Assembly: GCA_022885665.1 (NCBI GenBank)
Contig: JAGQDJ010000015.1
Location: 438,955-502,954 of the forward strand
DNA length: 64,000 nt
Direction of reading: 5' to 3'
DNA from: Triops longicaudatus
Lineage: Eukaryota > Arthropoda > Branchiopoda > Notostraca > Triopsidae
Below are positions 13,396 to 25,246 of this stretch, piece after piece; within the stretch, counting starts at the first letter, position 1, and every line of letters begins with the position of its first letter. Position numbers and translations under genes: made by a program. The notes below the pieces were generated by a model that saw only the letters and a list, made by a program, of their open reading frames with translations, was not told the DNA's origin and made no database searches.

Positions 13396-15908
13396 TCAAC
13401 ATTCCGAAGCAGAATCGACTGAGTTGGGCGGAGTTAGCCTGGCTCGCGACAGTCGCTCCAATTCCGCAGCTGCCACAGATTTGTCCAAAGGCCGAGTCAA
13501 ACTCTCCGGACCTGTCACCGAGGCCGCTGCAGCATGAACAGCGGCTCTATCTATTAGAACAAAGATAATTAATCGACTTCTTTTTACATTTATGAAGCAA
13601 ATATCACTTGAGATCGTTTTTGTAGATTCAAGAATTAAATCTAATTAATTTCCAAGTATCGTTCCAACGGCACTTACCCGTCGTATGTAATGGCAGAACG
13701 GGACCGGTGCTGTTTTTCTTAAGCAATGAATTAAAGAAGTTGGCTAAAACGCCCTCTGACGTTCCTGTCGTACTAACTTTGGTGCCATCGATCTAACAAT
13801 TCATATTTTAAGTCGTATCTTAATAAATGAATGAATATTTAGTACCTTTTTAGGCGATCCTAAGGAATTGGGTGACGTGTTTGGCCCTGAGGTCCTTCGT
13901 TCTACCTTCGGCACTCCCCCAGAAGGTCGCGAAGGCACGGAGCCGGCTGGAATCATGGGTGAATTAACTATTCCGTCAGCTTTCGCCATGCCGGGAGGAA
14001 CGGCCGCTATTACTGGTGACGACTGTTGCAGTGATTGCATCTGGCGACTTAAAAACGCTTGCTCGTCTTCCGCATGGATTTCAACTTCACGCGGAGCAAC
14101 CTTGATATAACAGCTTCACGTTAGTTTTTCGTTTTTAAACTTGAAACTGATGTCCACTAGCTGTGAACACTAAACACCTTTCGTGCCACTGGCCTCACAA
14201 TGACGTCCGTGTAATCGTCATCGGGTTTCATACTGTGCATATTTTCGTAAAGAATGCTAATTTTCTTTTCGTTATCCCAACCGGCAGGACTGCAAGAAGA
14301 ACGTACAATATATGACTGCACTGGCTAGATGACGAGCAAACGTAAAAACATGGCAAGAAAATTTAACTTACATGAATACAGCGTCCTTCTCTACTACCAA
14401 AGCAGGTGTACGGAATACGAACCCGTATAGCCTGTGAACTAAATACTTGTAAAGAAGATCACAATTCTTATCTTCTTTCACTGAGGTGTAAAACAAGGCC
14501 GCCCCGTACGTAAGACAGAACTTGCGTATATGTTGTTGAATGAAATCAAGGTGTTCGTCTTTGTAATCCATGTCTTTTTCCAATGTAACAATATAATCCG
14601 TCTATGGGAAGTATTTTAAAACATTAAAAGGAACGGCAATAATATGGTAGCTCTTACTTTCGTAACTACGACTACAAGATCTAATCCCAGATTCCGAGAC
14701 AGAACACCATCAGCTAAAGGCAATATGGCATCGTCATCACTCAGTGCTTTGGAGGTTCTTCTCATCGAAGCCGACAAATCAAGCTCGTCTCCCGGTTCTA
14801 TGTAGTCCTGCCATCGCTTCACGTTTTTGTGTTGGAAATCTTTGACAGTATCGGAGGAAAGCGGCAGTCGGTCGATGTGGTCTTGAAGCAGCGAAGCCCA
14901 GGCTTGCAACTGATCCATTATAGCCCATGGCGAAGTAAAGGAGACTGTCAGCATGACCAAAGTATGGGGATACGTTTCGGGTGTGAGCGAAAAATCCAGC
15001 AAGTTAGCTTGGTTTGGATCTCCGTCCAACAACCACACAGAGAGCTGCGTGTGGTCTATAAAAAGAACCAAATAAGTACTGAACCGACAAACACCAACTC
15101 GTTACATACAATAAAAGGTGTATAACAGAAAAAAATGTATTCAAAAGTGTATTCAAAAGATTACCGTCTCTGTATTCATCTCGGACATCGATGTACGCAT
15201 ATTCCAAGCCGTAACCTTTCCTAGGGTCTTCGATGCCTTGTAACTTGGCAATCAGTGTAGTTTTGCCTGATTCACGGTCACCTACGAAGTCAATTTCATT
15301 GTTAAACAAGAAAACGGTAAATCAATGCATTTCTTACCTAAGACTATAACATTTTTGTTAGAAGGTAACTTGTTGGTGCCCCTGGTTTGGACTTCTCCCA
15401 AAATCGAGGCCCTTAAGAGTAAGAAAAAAAACGTCGTAAATACGGTAAAAGCAACAAAGGGATAGATTACGTTCAGGCTTCCACCCAAAGTTTACATTTT
15501 AGGGATTTATTCGTATTTTTACTATGCAAACGGTACAGTTTAACATCAACAAATAAACATGTTTCCATGCTTCAAAAACGTCTAAGTTAGGAAAAATTCC
15601 GATTAAGTTAATGAGAATTCTTTGAATTTTCTCAGATAAGAAGACCAATCAAGCACAGTGACGAAAGTTGTTTTCCGAAACAAATTGTTAGAGGAAACAG
15701 GGTGAGTCACACCCACACACCACCCACAACATAAGCAAATACATTTTCTTTGCAAATTGCTTCGCAGTAAATTCAACTGAAATCAAATAATCAATGTCCA
15801 AAAATTTTGTTTTTAAAATCTATAAGCTTACCAAAGGTTTTCTTTCTCAGATTCATCTTTTTCTTCTTTGAGCCCGGTCACTGCTCTTCTCTCTCCAAGC
15901 GCCATCAT
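13396..15908 (-). CDS. Dlic: Cytoplasmic dynein 1 light intermediate chain
   Basis: Nine exons with matching phases: 15908-15832, 15411-15338, 15281-15165, 15055-14658, 14601-14372, 14289-14178, 14100-13846, 13792-13678 and 13550-13396, giving 510 residues (usual 490-525). The N-terminal Ras-like domain has the P-loop GDRESGKTTL after NKNVIVLG. Other conserved blocks are GLEYAYIDV, WLLDGD, DEHLDFIQQHIRKFCLTYGA, YTSVKEDKN and VVEKDAVFIPAGWDNEKK. The C-terminal helix TSEGVLANFFNSLLKK is the known adaptor-binding element for Hook and BICD proteins. The protein links the dynein heavy chain to cargo adaptors. The first ATG of a tandem ATG ATG was chosen. Complete, with nothing broken. Confidence 0.96.
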
Positions 15909-16703
15909 TGTAATACTTCATTGCCATCTCCTGGTTGACACCTGAACTGATCATGTTGTTAATGCCGCAGGGTACGTTTCTCAGCAATTTTATGAACTCC
16001 AATGACGATGTCTGACGCTTTATTGGTCATATCTGAAGCAAAGAAATAATATTTGCTAAAAGTTACCCGTTCATGTAAGCTTTGTAAAGAGAATCTCATA
16101 AACATAATTTCCACTGAATTGGAACAACACAATAAATTAATTATTATTTATATTTAGTTCCTACTGGATGACCCAAACGACAGTTATTCATTTCTAAGAA
16201 AATCAAGTCATTACCCGAACATTTTCAGAACATTCCGAAGCAGACGACGTTTCAAAATATATTACTAACAAAATTACATTCCATCGTCGCGGAATTTGTG
16301 TAGCTGTTTCCGTGTTGACGTCCGTGCTAGTATTTTTCTATTATATTGAATCCAGATTTTTTTAAAAAAAATGGGCTAAAGTTTCATTACTTAAACAGTT
16401 GTGACAATTGTACACATTTTTTGTATTCAAAAACACGTCTTTCACAAAAGAAAATGGAATGGACAGACCTTACATGTAGTAAAACTTATACTGCTTAAAA
16501 CTGCCGTTTGCAGAAGCTTAACACTTCTCCAATAAGGGGAATGAATAAAAGGACGGAATGAAACTCAAATGTTGCACTAATACATTGTTACTTAACCAAT
16601 CGCGAACAATAAACAAGTACTGTACCATACGGCGGTATATAAGAACTTTTCCCTTGTTTAGGACAACAGCGATTGGCACAGCACACCTTAACGTTTTCTT
16701 TGT
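15909..16703. other. Gap between dynein LIC start and Neurexin IV stop
   Basis: No ORF or RNA gene is recognised. Both flanking genes are on the minus strand, so this should hold the Neurexin IV 3' UTR and the promoter/5' UTR of the dynein light intermediate chain. Confidence 0.6.
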
Positions 16704-19700
16704 CTAAATAAACCATTCTTTCTTCTTCTCGACATGGTGTCCAGTCGTTGATTGCATTACAGCAAAATCAGCATCTGCTGCATTCTCCGCACCTTTATCC
16801 TCCTGCGTGACGTAGTCACCTTTATGACGAGACATGTACCGACCGATCAAGATGGCCATACAAACCAACGCAATAAACAATACTGCTAGAATACCTAAAG
16901 CACCCACAAATTAATTTAGACGCACTGATGTACAATAAATATTACAACTCATTACCACCAAGGATTGCAGAATGTGCTGGAGGATAGAATTTTTGTAACT
17001 CTTCTTCATCTACGACTGGAGGTGGCCGAGTTTCGCGAACATCGGGAGGATGGGTAACGGGCTCAATACCGCAGAAATCTTCTGATACAGATTCTACACA
17101 AAAAATTTACAAGGATATTAGATAGATATTCCAAAGAGAAAAAAAAAAAGGTATTACCCGGGAAACTTTTGATATTAGTAGGTCGATTTTGCTGGAAAAG
17201 CCATTTAAGGGGGTAAATGTCATCGAATTCCACTCTGGAAACGCAACCAATAAATCCTTCTGTCATGGTTGCGTTCCGGCCCAAGTACAGATACTGAATG
17301 TTATTGAACTGGGCATCAGCAGAAGGGTTGATAGGGTAGTCCCTGTATTGAGGCTCGTAGTTATCCACCATCATAACCACTCGCGATCCTCCTTCTTCTC
17401 TGCGGATTCGGACATCGTGGTACTGTCCAGTAGCGAATGTTTGATTTTCAAAGATAAATTCCCTTCGCTCGAAACCGAAGTCAAAAATAAGACGCAAGTG
17501 ACCACTGTTGGATACGGACAACGTTAAATATTCCTTGGATATGTCCGAGAAAAGACCCATTAAGAATCCCTTCGGATCGGTGGTCGTAAAACCCACACGG
17601 ATATGCTCGGAAAGGGTGGATTTGTAAGTACCTGGGAACTCATACTTTATCATGTAGTTGCTCTGCATATTTACACCAATTTCTAAAAAGAAGAAAAATA
17701 TTTTTTTCTCTCTCCGCTTTCAACCTCCTCAAATGATAAATAACTTCGTAAAATACATACCGTCGGCGCAAATTGGTCCTTTAAATGACGTAAAGCGGCA
17801 ATCGCATGTGTAACGGTCATAACCTTCATGGCACGTACCATTATTTAAGCAAGGATTACTGTCACACTTGCCAGTACATCCCAAACCAATGCCTACGATA
17901 AACAGTTAAATATAAAATTATATTGCCTGTATACTAGATCACCAAACATAGTATAGAAATAAATAAGCAAGGAGTAAAATATAAAAAAAAAAGAGTTAAA
18001 GGTGTACCATAAAGGCCTCTAAGGGCGGCAGCTCTCATGTCCATGTGTCTCCCATTAAGTAACAAGCCACGCATACATCCTACAAAACCATCTTTGTAAT
18101 CCACAGTGGCTCCTACGACGAAAGGTGACGTCAGATGCATGGCGCGCACTGGACCAGGCGGCTCGCGTACTTCGGCTTTCAGCGCACCATCAACAACAAC
18201 GCGGGCTTCCTTGCGATTACGTTCAACAGCCACAGAATGCCACTGGTTGTCGTTAAGTCGAGTAGACGTCTCAACAGCCACCGCAAGGGGACCGGAGCCA
18301 GCTTGATACGTGAACTGAATCTGATCTCCACCTACTATAGACACCTTGATATAATCCACCGGGCCTTTGCTGTGAATTAGCACCGCATTCTCGTGAGTGG
18401 TACGAAACTCGAACACGATGTCACCACTGTGCCCAATGTCGAAGGTCGGAAAGTCGATGGTTGCGTCCGCCACACGGAAGGTCACAACATTTTCCACCAT
18501 TACTGATAAGGTGTGATTAGAACAAGGGTGAAAATGTGCACTATTTTCGTTTTCTCTGAACGTTACCATCTCCTTCGCAGATCAGAGGGCCTAGCGTGTA
18601 TTTGCCTTCCTTGTCGTCTAACGGGGTACCGGTGTCACCAAAGCGCAACTGTCGGACAGGTAAGAACTCTTTCTCGGTTAATTCACCTTCATCGAACAAC
18701 CAAGTTTCCAACCCTTAAAATAAAAAGGAAACTAAATTAATTCACAAAACTGAAACAGTGGCGTTCATAAGAACTGAGGCAAAGGTGAAGCTACTTAATA
18801 ATATTGCCTATCAAGTGTTCTACATTGTGGAATCAAACGAAACCCGTTACCTGCATCACAATTACACCAGCGCGTTTTGTCCACACACGTGCCATAAATA
18901 CCACATTCACACTTTCGTGTGCCTGGCAATGCACCAGCCCAATAATCCATACGCAAGTTCTGGCGTGAAACCCACCATGAGTATGGTCTGAACTCTTGGG
19001 TTTCCGAGCTGTCTGAAAACAACAAGGAAACAAACCAAAATTTATACAGAGCTCTGGATTGTGAATGACAGTAAAATGAGAAATAGTACAAAGCAAGTAT
19101 CGAAACTGGGAAATGAAACTTACAGGGAGTATTCAGGAGACGTGATCTCCTGCAATCATAACGCATACGTTGTTTGCAAGCGTAAGAACGATTGACCAAA
19201 AGTCCTATTTGATCCATATCGGCATTATAGGCAATGTTTTGGATAAAACTACCCGGTGCATCAAAACCGTTCACAGTAGTCGTTTGATCATTCTTGTGAC
19301 CCACGTACGTTAAAGTCCGACCGTCATCTAAACGAATTACCATCATGGTCACCAAATTAATTACCACAACTGTTCTTTTTTAGAAATAAAAGAGAAATGT
19401 GTATCGTAACGTACTGAAGTATTCACAATTTACAGGAAAGGCGGCTAAAGGTCCCGAACCATCTACATCTATATTAGTTTCAAACTTGGGTGCTCCCAAT
19501 GCTGATTGTCTTGCAGCATCACAGGAAACGGGATGAGCAGCTACAAACGAAAATCACTGAGGTAAAATGTACATCGAAATAGAAGTGTTGGTGTCTTACA
19601 GGCATGGCAGACTGCACCAGTGTAACCAGTGTGAGTGCAATCACAATGGAAGTCCTCAGAAGTTTGCTTACACACGCCACCATGTTCGCACGGGTTGGGT

Positions 19701-22700
19701 GAACAGCGGTCGACCATTTGGCACGCGTCGAAGACAATCTCTCCTTTGCAACAGAATTCCTAAAATAATGTTCAGATTTTAGGTAATTTTTTACCTACTA
19801 TTCCCTGTAGCCTATCTTTCAACAAAACAATTTACTTTACACTCCAAGAATAATTTTAAGTTATCTTTTATAACAAACGTTTACATATTAATTTGTAAAC
19901 GCTTTGCCAACCAACAATAATAGTTTGTAATTTCGAGAATACCTAATAAATTATTTTAAAATAAATGAATACAAAACTTTACGAATTGTTGTTAGTAAAA
20001 ACATAATCTTACTTCTGGTTTCCAGTTCAGGGGAATTTTTGTGTGTCCGTCGACGTTAATCTGTCTCATGCAGCCTAAAAATCCAGGGGAACCAGGGACT
20101 CCTCCCCCGATTAAGGTATAGGCGCCGGTCAAAAATGTCAGCAAGCGAACAGTCTTCATTGGACGTCCATCAATACTTAAAATTAGCGAATTTTCTGCTA
20201 AAGTTAAGACGACAGAGTGCCATCTTCCATCATTCCATGTCTCTGCAAAGTTGTCCAGTACTATGCGAGAAACTTCCTTTGAAGATAACTCCACTTTGAT
20301 TTTTCCAGATTCCAAAAACGCCTGAACCAACCGTATTTATTTGAACCTCTCTTTCGATGGCTCCGCACATTGTGGAATTACCTTAACAAAGCCATCTGAA
20401 GTGAATTTGTGGTAAGCTAAAAGTCCATTCTCCTCGTACGTACGGAAGGCTAACGAGATGTTGAGCATTTTGGTTCCTTCGTAACTTGGCAAACGTGCGT
20501 ATGAACTGGCAGTAAGGAATGTTATAGGGATAATCTGTTCTGTCTAGGGTTGAAAAGGTACACACACCAAAAATAATTAGATAAATATACAAATAAAATA
20601 TAATGTTAAATTTGTTAGAACAAAGGCAAAACCTTACTGGACATGAGCCAGACGCTTTGACAGCTGTAAAGATCCAATGATCTTCATGGGCCGAATCTTT
20701 AACAGCGCGGATGACGTTTGTGCCATTAATGAAAAAGTTTTCCATGCAGCCAGTGAAATTTTGAGTCGTTAGCATGCCTTCTTCAAAAGTTGGCGAGCCA
20801 CCAATGAGCAACTCGCGATCCAAATCTAATTGCGCGTAATCGCCTTTGATTTTGTCTTTGATCATGACTCGATCTACGGTGAAAATCAAGTCCCTGCGGT
20901 TTCGGACAATCATGACGTCATGCCACAAGTTGTCATCCAGTAAACTGCCAACGGTCATACTCGTCATCAACCCAGAGCCTATACCAGACATTTAATTCCA
21001 GTAAACTGAACCATGCGAACACTTTAAAAACCATCAGTTCCAAGAATGAAGCATGAATGTAAAGGATAAAGGGAACTAACGTACCGATATTTAAGTTCAA
21101 CACCAGTCGATTCTGGATAAGCTGCAGAGCCAAGTAATCTCCTTGAGTGCCGCGGCTGTAGAGCAGCAATCCGTCAGCTCTGTTGGTACGGAAGCGGAAG
21201 TTCAATTTATCTCGTCGGGAGGAGACAGGGACTTGGGTGAGATTTTTTCTCACTAAACTGTTTCCTCCAAAGTGAAGCACGTCCGCAACTACACTCAGAA
21301 TAACGGATTAATTACTCAATTTTAAAAAGCTGTACACGTTATCGTTTCTTACCGTAAGTGCAGCCGTAAAGCTCCAATTTCAAAGAGATACGATCATGCC
21401 ATCTGGTTGGATTGATCCTAATCCATTGAGCTATAATAGGCGTTTCGAAGTTAATACGCCGAATCCTTTCACCATCATCGTTTCCTTTGAACATCTTTAA
21501 AAGAAAAAAATATAAGAAAACACGTCAAACTGAACCTTGAAATAAAACTGTGCAACACACCAAAAAAATGAATTTGTTTCAGTACAATCATTAACTGTGA
21601 ACAGGCTAAAATGCACAGAGAAATCTTGAAATCTTAGAAAATGACAAACCTACAAAATCCTTTTCTACGCATCATGCGAAGCCTCAATAATAATGCAAAA
21701 AGGGAAATTCCGTATAAATAAATCGTGCGAACAATTTCAACGCCAATGTTTCTTCGTCAAATTTACTGAACTCTAGAACAGGCAATTAACTAAAGTAAAT
21801 CCCATAAGACACCGTAAGCGAGCCGCTGGCTAACCTCTGCTTCCCCAGTAGAATCCTTCCGAGTAGACCAAGCCTCCCCATCGTCCGAGTAATGCATGTA
21901 AAACTCCGACACATAGAAAGTGGAACCTGACAACCCTTTTATGTGCATCGCTTTGATTAAACTCCGTTTCTGGAGACCAATAGTCAGCTGCTGGTAGTAA
22001 TTGTTGAGAGCCGCCACCCAAGCCCCAGTTCCTAAAATTTTTAAAAGCACCACCACCGTATTCAACAATTAGCAAACCAATTTATGTTTGATTGATTGGC
22101 ATTCACACGGACACTCGGTTTTCGAGAACCATCCCGCAACCTAATCCCATAAATAATTAAGGTGGTTTCCTTACAACAGAAAACACATTAAAAAAATACA
22201 TAAAATCCTTATAAAAACTGTGTCGTCTTGACACTAGAAAAAAAGGAAGCAAAAGGAAATAAAGAACGCAAGCACCGTCTCCTTCCTGCCCCTTCACCAA
22301 TTATTGCCAAATGCCATTAAAAATGAAGTGCGTGCCTAAATGCCCCACTTCGGTGAAAAATTAACTTAAGAAAATACTTCAATACAATACCTTAACGCTA
22401 CCATCGACTTCTTTATAGTCGGCGTAATCCAAACCATTGGATCCGTAAGAAATGGCGTACTCCATGACAAACTCTCTGGGGGAGTTCTTGCCCTGAGTCG
22501 CAATTCCGGTCAAGTTTTTCAATTCGCCCAGGTCCAGAATTAAGTATTGCTGGAAATCCGAGTTTTGGGCCGTCCAAATCCCATTAGCTAATTCATTTTA
22601 TATTTTAAGCCATTTATTACCCGATTATTAAATAACTTCAATTCCACAATACTAGTCATACTACTTGACAGTTCTCAGTAATTAGTAAGAGGCAGTGAGG

Positions 22701-24476
22701 AATTAGTGCTTCGTTTTTTAAAGAAAGACAAATACGTTATGAACCACAAAACCGTACACAAAAACCCATCACACGGAAACGAAACGAAGAGATAAAAAGG
22801 AAAGATTACTATTTTTTAAAGGAAAATTCCAACCCCAACAGCACTATTAATTTCATATTATTGGCTACAATGCAATACAGCAGATGATTCTGGAGATTAG
22901 GATGGGAAGTTAAGGAGAAGACGAGCGCCTTGGCGTTTCCTCTCTCGACAGTATTTTTTCTGCTAACGAATCTTGACACTCGAAAATTAAAGGGTGAGCG
23001 CTGGATAACATTTCGTCCATGGAAATTATGCTAAACGAAACTGGATTTCGTTCTAACTCCATCTGTTTCTTCTTAGGGAGAGCTACTGTTACGCAATGGT
23101 GATCATCCAACAAAGTTTCTTCAAAGTACCACGGGGCAATCAGACTATCTACCCTCAGCAAGGTATTCGTCGTAATTTTGTTTACTTCGACCTCGCTACC
23201 CGCGGTAAAGCTAAGTCTTTGGAGATCAAAGCCAATGCCTATGCCTACTGCCTTAACGTAACTTTCTTTTAAGCTCCAGTGCCGGAAAAAGGAGCGCAAC
23301 TGTTTTGGAGCAGGACCTTGTTTGATGGTATTCCACTCGTGGGAAGTAAACTGTCGACGTAAAGTGTGAAAAAATTCTTCGAGGCGTGTTATTCGGCTTA
23401 GATCAAACTCCATAACATCAATCCCTATGCTGGAATCACTAGTACCGGCCAACACGACCCAATGGCCCTGATGGGACACATTAAAGTCTACAGCATCAAC
23501 GTGACTCAGATGAGAGGGCGGGAGCCAGAAGGGTCGGCCGTGATTCGAACGAGCTAAATTCACTTGCGGCCACGGTAGGCCTGTAACTTGACATAGATAG
23601 TGTCGCATTAATAAACGTCCGGCTAAAGAAGCTTTGGCGTCGCGTTGAAACATAAACTGGCTGATTCTCTGTCTTTCTTCACTTTGAATACACTGAAGAG
23701 CGAAAGATAACTGGCTCAAACTTGGCTGCCACGTGGCGGAGCGAAAAGCCCAACGAACTTCAGCCATTTTTTGTACCGTTTTAGTGAAGAAGAGCGTCTG
23801 AAAGTGCAACAAAAAGGTGTGTGTCAGGCTTGAGTTAGAGATTAACCAAACAAGGAAAACCAGGGCAGCCAAGTTTAGGAATAATTTTGTGATACAAGCC
23901 TTGGACTGAAAGTCAGGGAAACGCCAGGGAATGTACTGGTTAGCATAATTAAGAAATTTTTTTTATTAGTGTACCATTAGGCCCTTTAGCCATAAAATCA
24001 TAGCAGGTCCATAAAAACAGTGTGACGAAAGGAGGGACTGTAGGCTCATGCAATTACCAATTAGATATTACAGAAAAAATCTCAAAGACTGAAATTTAAG
24101 GCATAAACGTTACACAATATAACACGGTAATTTGCATATGGGCTTATGACGTATTTATGTCTACTTTCGGGTATATTATTGCTTATCATTGATTAAGTAC
24201 CTGTCATGCGAGCATTTTCGGGACCTCTATCACGCATAGAACTTGTAGCTTTTAAAACAGTGCCACCTTGGGCAATAAGGGCATAATTGCACTCATCACC
24301 TAAATGAACAATACAGTGAAATTTAATGAATATCACAATTTCCGGTGTAAAGTTGTGAGCAAATGAAACTCAGCCCAAGGAAATTGCAAAATTAGAAGAT
24401 ATAAAATTATTTATCGAAACTTACCTGCGTTCACAGCAACGCAAACTAAGAGTAGAAAAATCGCAGATTTAAGCAT
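16704..24476 (-). CDS. Nrx-IV: Neurexin IV / CASPR-type septate-junction adhesion receptor
   Basis: Eighteen exons per transcript: 24476-24425, 24299-24201, one of 22587-22391 or 22031-21835, then 21494-21353, 21288-21085, 20978-20638, 20543-20382, 20321-20013, 19759-19600, 19540-19415, 19369-19124, 19012-18851, 18713-18567, 18502-18008, 17892-17761, 17682-17158, 17093-16956 and 16894-16704. The product is about 1,275 residues (fly 1,284). Order: signal peptide (MLKSAIFLLLVCVAVNA), F5/8 discoidin, LamG, LamG, EGF, fibrinogen-like, LamG, EGF, LamG, transmembrane helix (ILAVLFIALVCMAILIG), cytoplasmic tail. The tail has the protein 4.1 (Coracle)-binding type sequence RHKGDYVTQE and ends EWFI, a PDZ-ligand-like terminus. 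The family organises septate junctions and glial wrapping. A second gene lies in the intron between 24200 and 22588. Confidence 0.95.
21835..22031 (-). other. Neurexin IV alternative exon 4 (discoidin segment, version B)
   Basis: Acceptor TTTTAG|GAAC and donor GAG|GTTAGC flank 197 nt, the same length and phases as 22587-22391. It encodes TGAWVAALNNYYQQLTIGLQ and FYMHYSDDGEAW, aligning with version A at the Trp, the QQ pair and the Y-x-x-x-G region. Fly Nrx-IV is known to have such a pair of mutually exclusive exons 3 and 4 for glial/epithelial versus neuronal forms; which is which here is not visible. Confidence 0.85.
22391..22587 (-). other. Neurexin IV alternative exon 3 (discoidin segment, version A)
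   Basis: Acceptor TTAG and donor AAG|GTATTG flank 197 nt that start in phase 1 and end in phase 0. It encodes GIWTAQNSDFQQYLILDLGE and then ATQGKNSPREF, a discoidin-fold segment. It occupies the same protein position as 22031-21835, and its entry phase matches exon 2 (ending in a lone G). Confidence 0.85.
22681..22707 (-). promoter_or_regulatory. Bipartite STAR-protein (HOW/Quaking) element in Neurexin IV intron
   Basis: Read on the minus strand, ACTAAT, 15 bases, ACTAAT. This fits the Quaking/HOW response element ACUAAY-N(1-20)-UAAY. It lies 93-119 nt upstream of the acceptor of alternative exon 3. HOW is a known regulator of Nrx-IV exon choice in fly. The motif could instead be a distant branch point, since CTAAT resembles one. 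Confidence 0.55.
22910..23767 (-). CDS. AASDHPPT: 4'-phosphopantetheinyl transferase (AASDHPPT type), nested in a Neurexin IV intron
   Basis: Single uninterrupted frame of 285 residues. It transfers phosphopantetheine from CoA to carrier-protein serines such as fatty-acid synthase ACP. Signatures: VRWAFRSATW at the N-terminus, RDAKASLAGRLLMR, NFNVSHQGH (NxSH), GIDVMEF (the Mg-binding GxD motif) and WSLKESYVKAVG (W-x2-KES-x2-K), all in the order seen in human AASDHPPT (309 residues). I chose the ATG giving MAEVRWAF because similarity starts there; a longer frame from 23872 adds a hydrophobic stretch and is less likely. The gene lies entirely in the Neurexin IV intron 24200-22588, on the same strand, with no introns of its own. 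Confidence 0.94.
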   Translation of the reverse strand: MAEVRWAFRSATWQPSLSQLSFALQCIQSEERQRISQFMFQRDAKASLAGRLLMRHYLCQVTGLPWPQVNLARSNHGRPFWLPPSHLSHVDAVDFNVSHQGHWVVLAGTSDSSIGIDVMEFDLSRITRLEEFFHTLRRQFTSHEWNTIKQGPAPKQLRSFFRHWSLKESYVKAVGIGIGFDLQRLSFTAGSEVEVNKITTNTLLRVDSLIAPWYFEETLLDDHHCVTVALPKKKQMELERNPVSFSIISMDEMLSSAHPLIFECQDSLAEKILSREETPRRSSSP

Positions 24477-25246
24477 TTCCAATATGTTTTAGTTTAATAA
24501 TAAGACATGTTTGATCAACGACAAAAAGAAACGCTCAAGTCCGTACTCCGCCCTTCTTGCTGTTTCAAAAGCATCCGCATGGGGCAGCAGCGGCGTCAAC
24601 GGACAACTTTAAACCTAGTGTGCGGAAGATTTGAATGCAAACCTTCAGTTCTACATGTGAAAATTTCGTTCACTCCATAGCTCTCAAGAAAGTTACATGA
24701 AGAAAAATTTGTTAGTATACTTCTGTTATGCCTCAATATATTTCACCGAATCAAAGAGTATAATACATTCTCAGGGAATCAAATCTGTGTTTTGTTTTGG
24801 GCTTTTTCAGAGAGGTTCCGTAATTTTTTTTTCTCGAGTCTTCAAATATTAATGCGTTCAAATCGACCGCTTCTTTACTTTACGTTTCGTTTCTTTCTTC
24901 CGGACGGGAGCAAGTCCGCCGTAAGTTGAGTTACTTTTTGCAGTTGCCTTCTTGTTGCACATGTTGTCTTGATTTTGAATTACCTATATGGTAATCTGTT
25001 AGCTTCCTCTAAGTTCACCAAAAATACTCCAACGAAAATAAACAAGATACGTTTATGACCTTAACTCTCATAAATGTATTTCCACTACCAACGATACATA
25101 TTGTACGCCAAAAAGCTGACTGTAAAACAAAAAATAAGAGTAACGAAAACGGAATGTACGTGGGAAAAAGAAATTATGCTTCTGCAAATTATGGCCGTTT
25201 TGCTCGTTTGAATACAAAACATCCGGCAAAAGGAAAGAATGAATAG
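24477..25246. other. Gap between Neurexin IV start and WDR11 stop
   Basis: No gene is supported. The plus-strand frame at 25055-25246 has no similarity. The stretch should contain the WDR11 3' UTR and the Neurexin IV promoter. Confidence 0.6.

Noticed and set aside
23768..23872. N-terminal extension of the phosphopantetheinyl transferase
   Set aside because: Similarity begins at MAEVRWAF; the extension is hydrophobic without family support, though a targeting peptide cannot be fully excluded.
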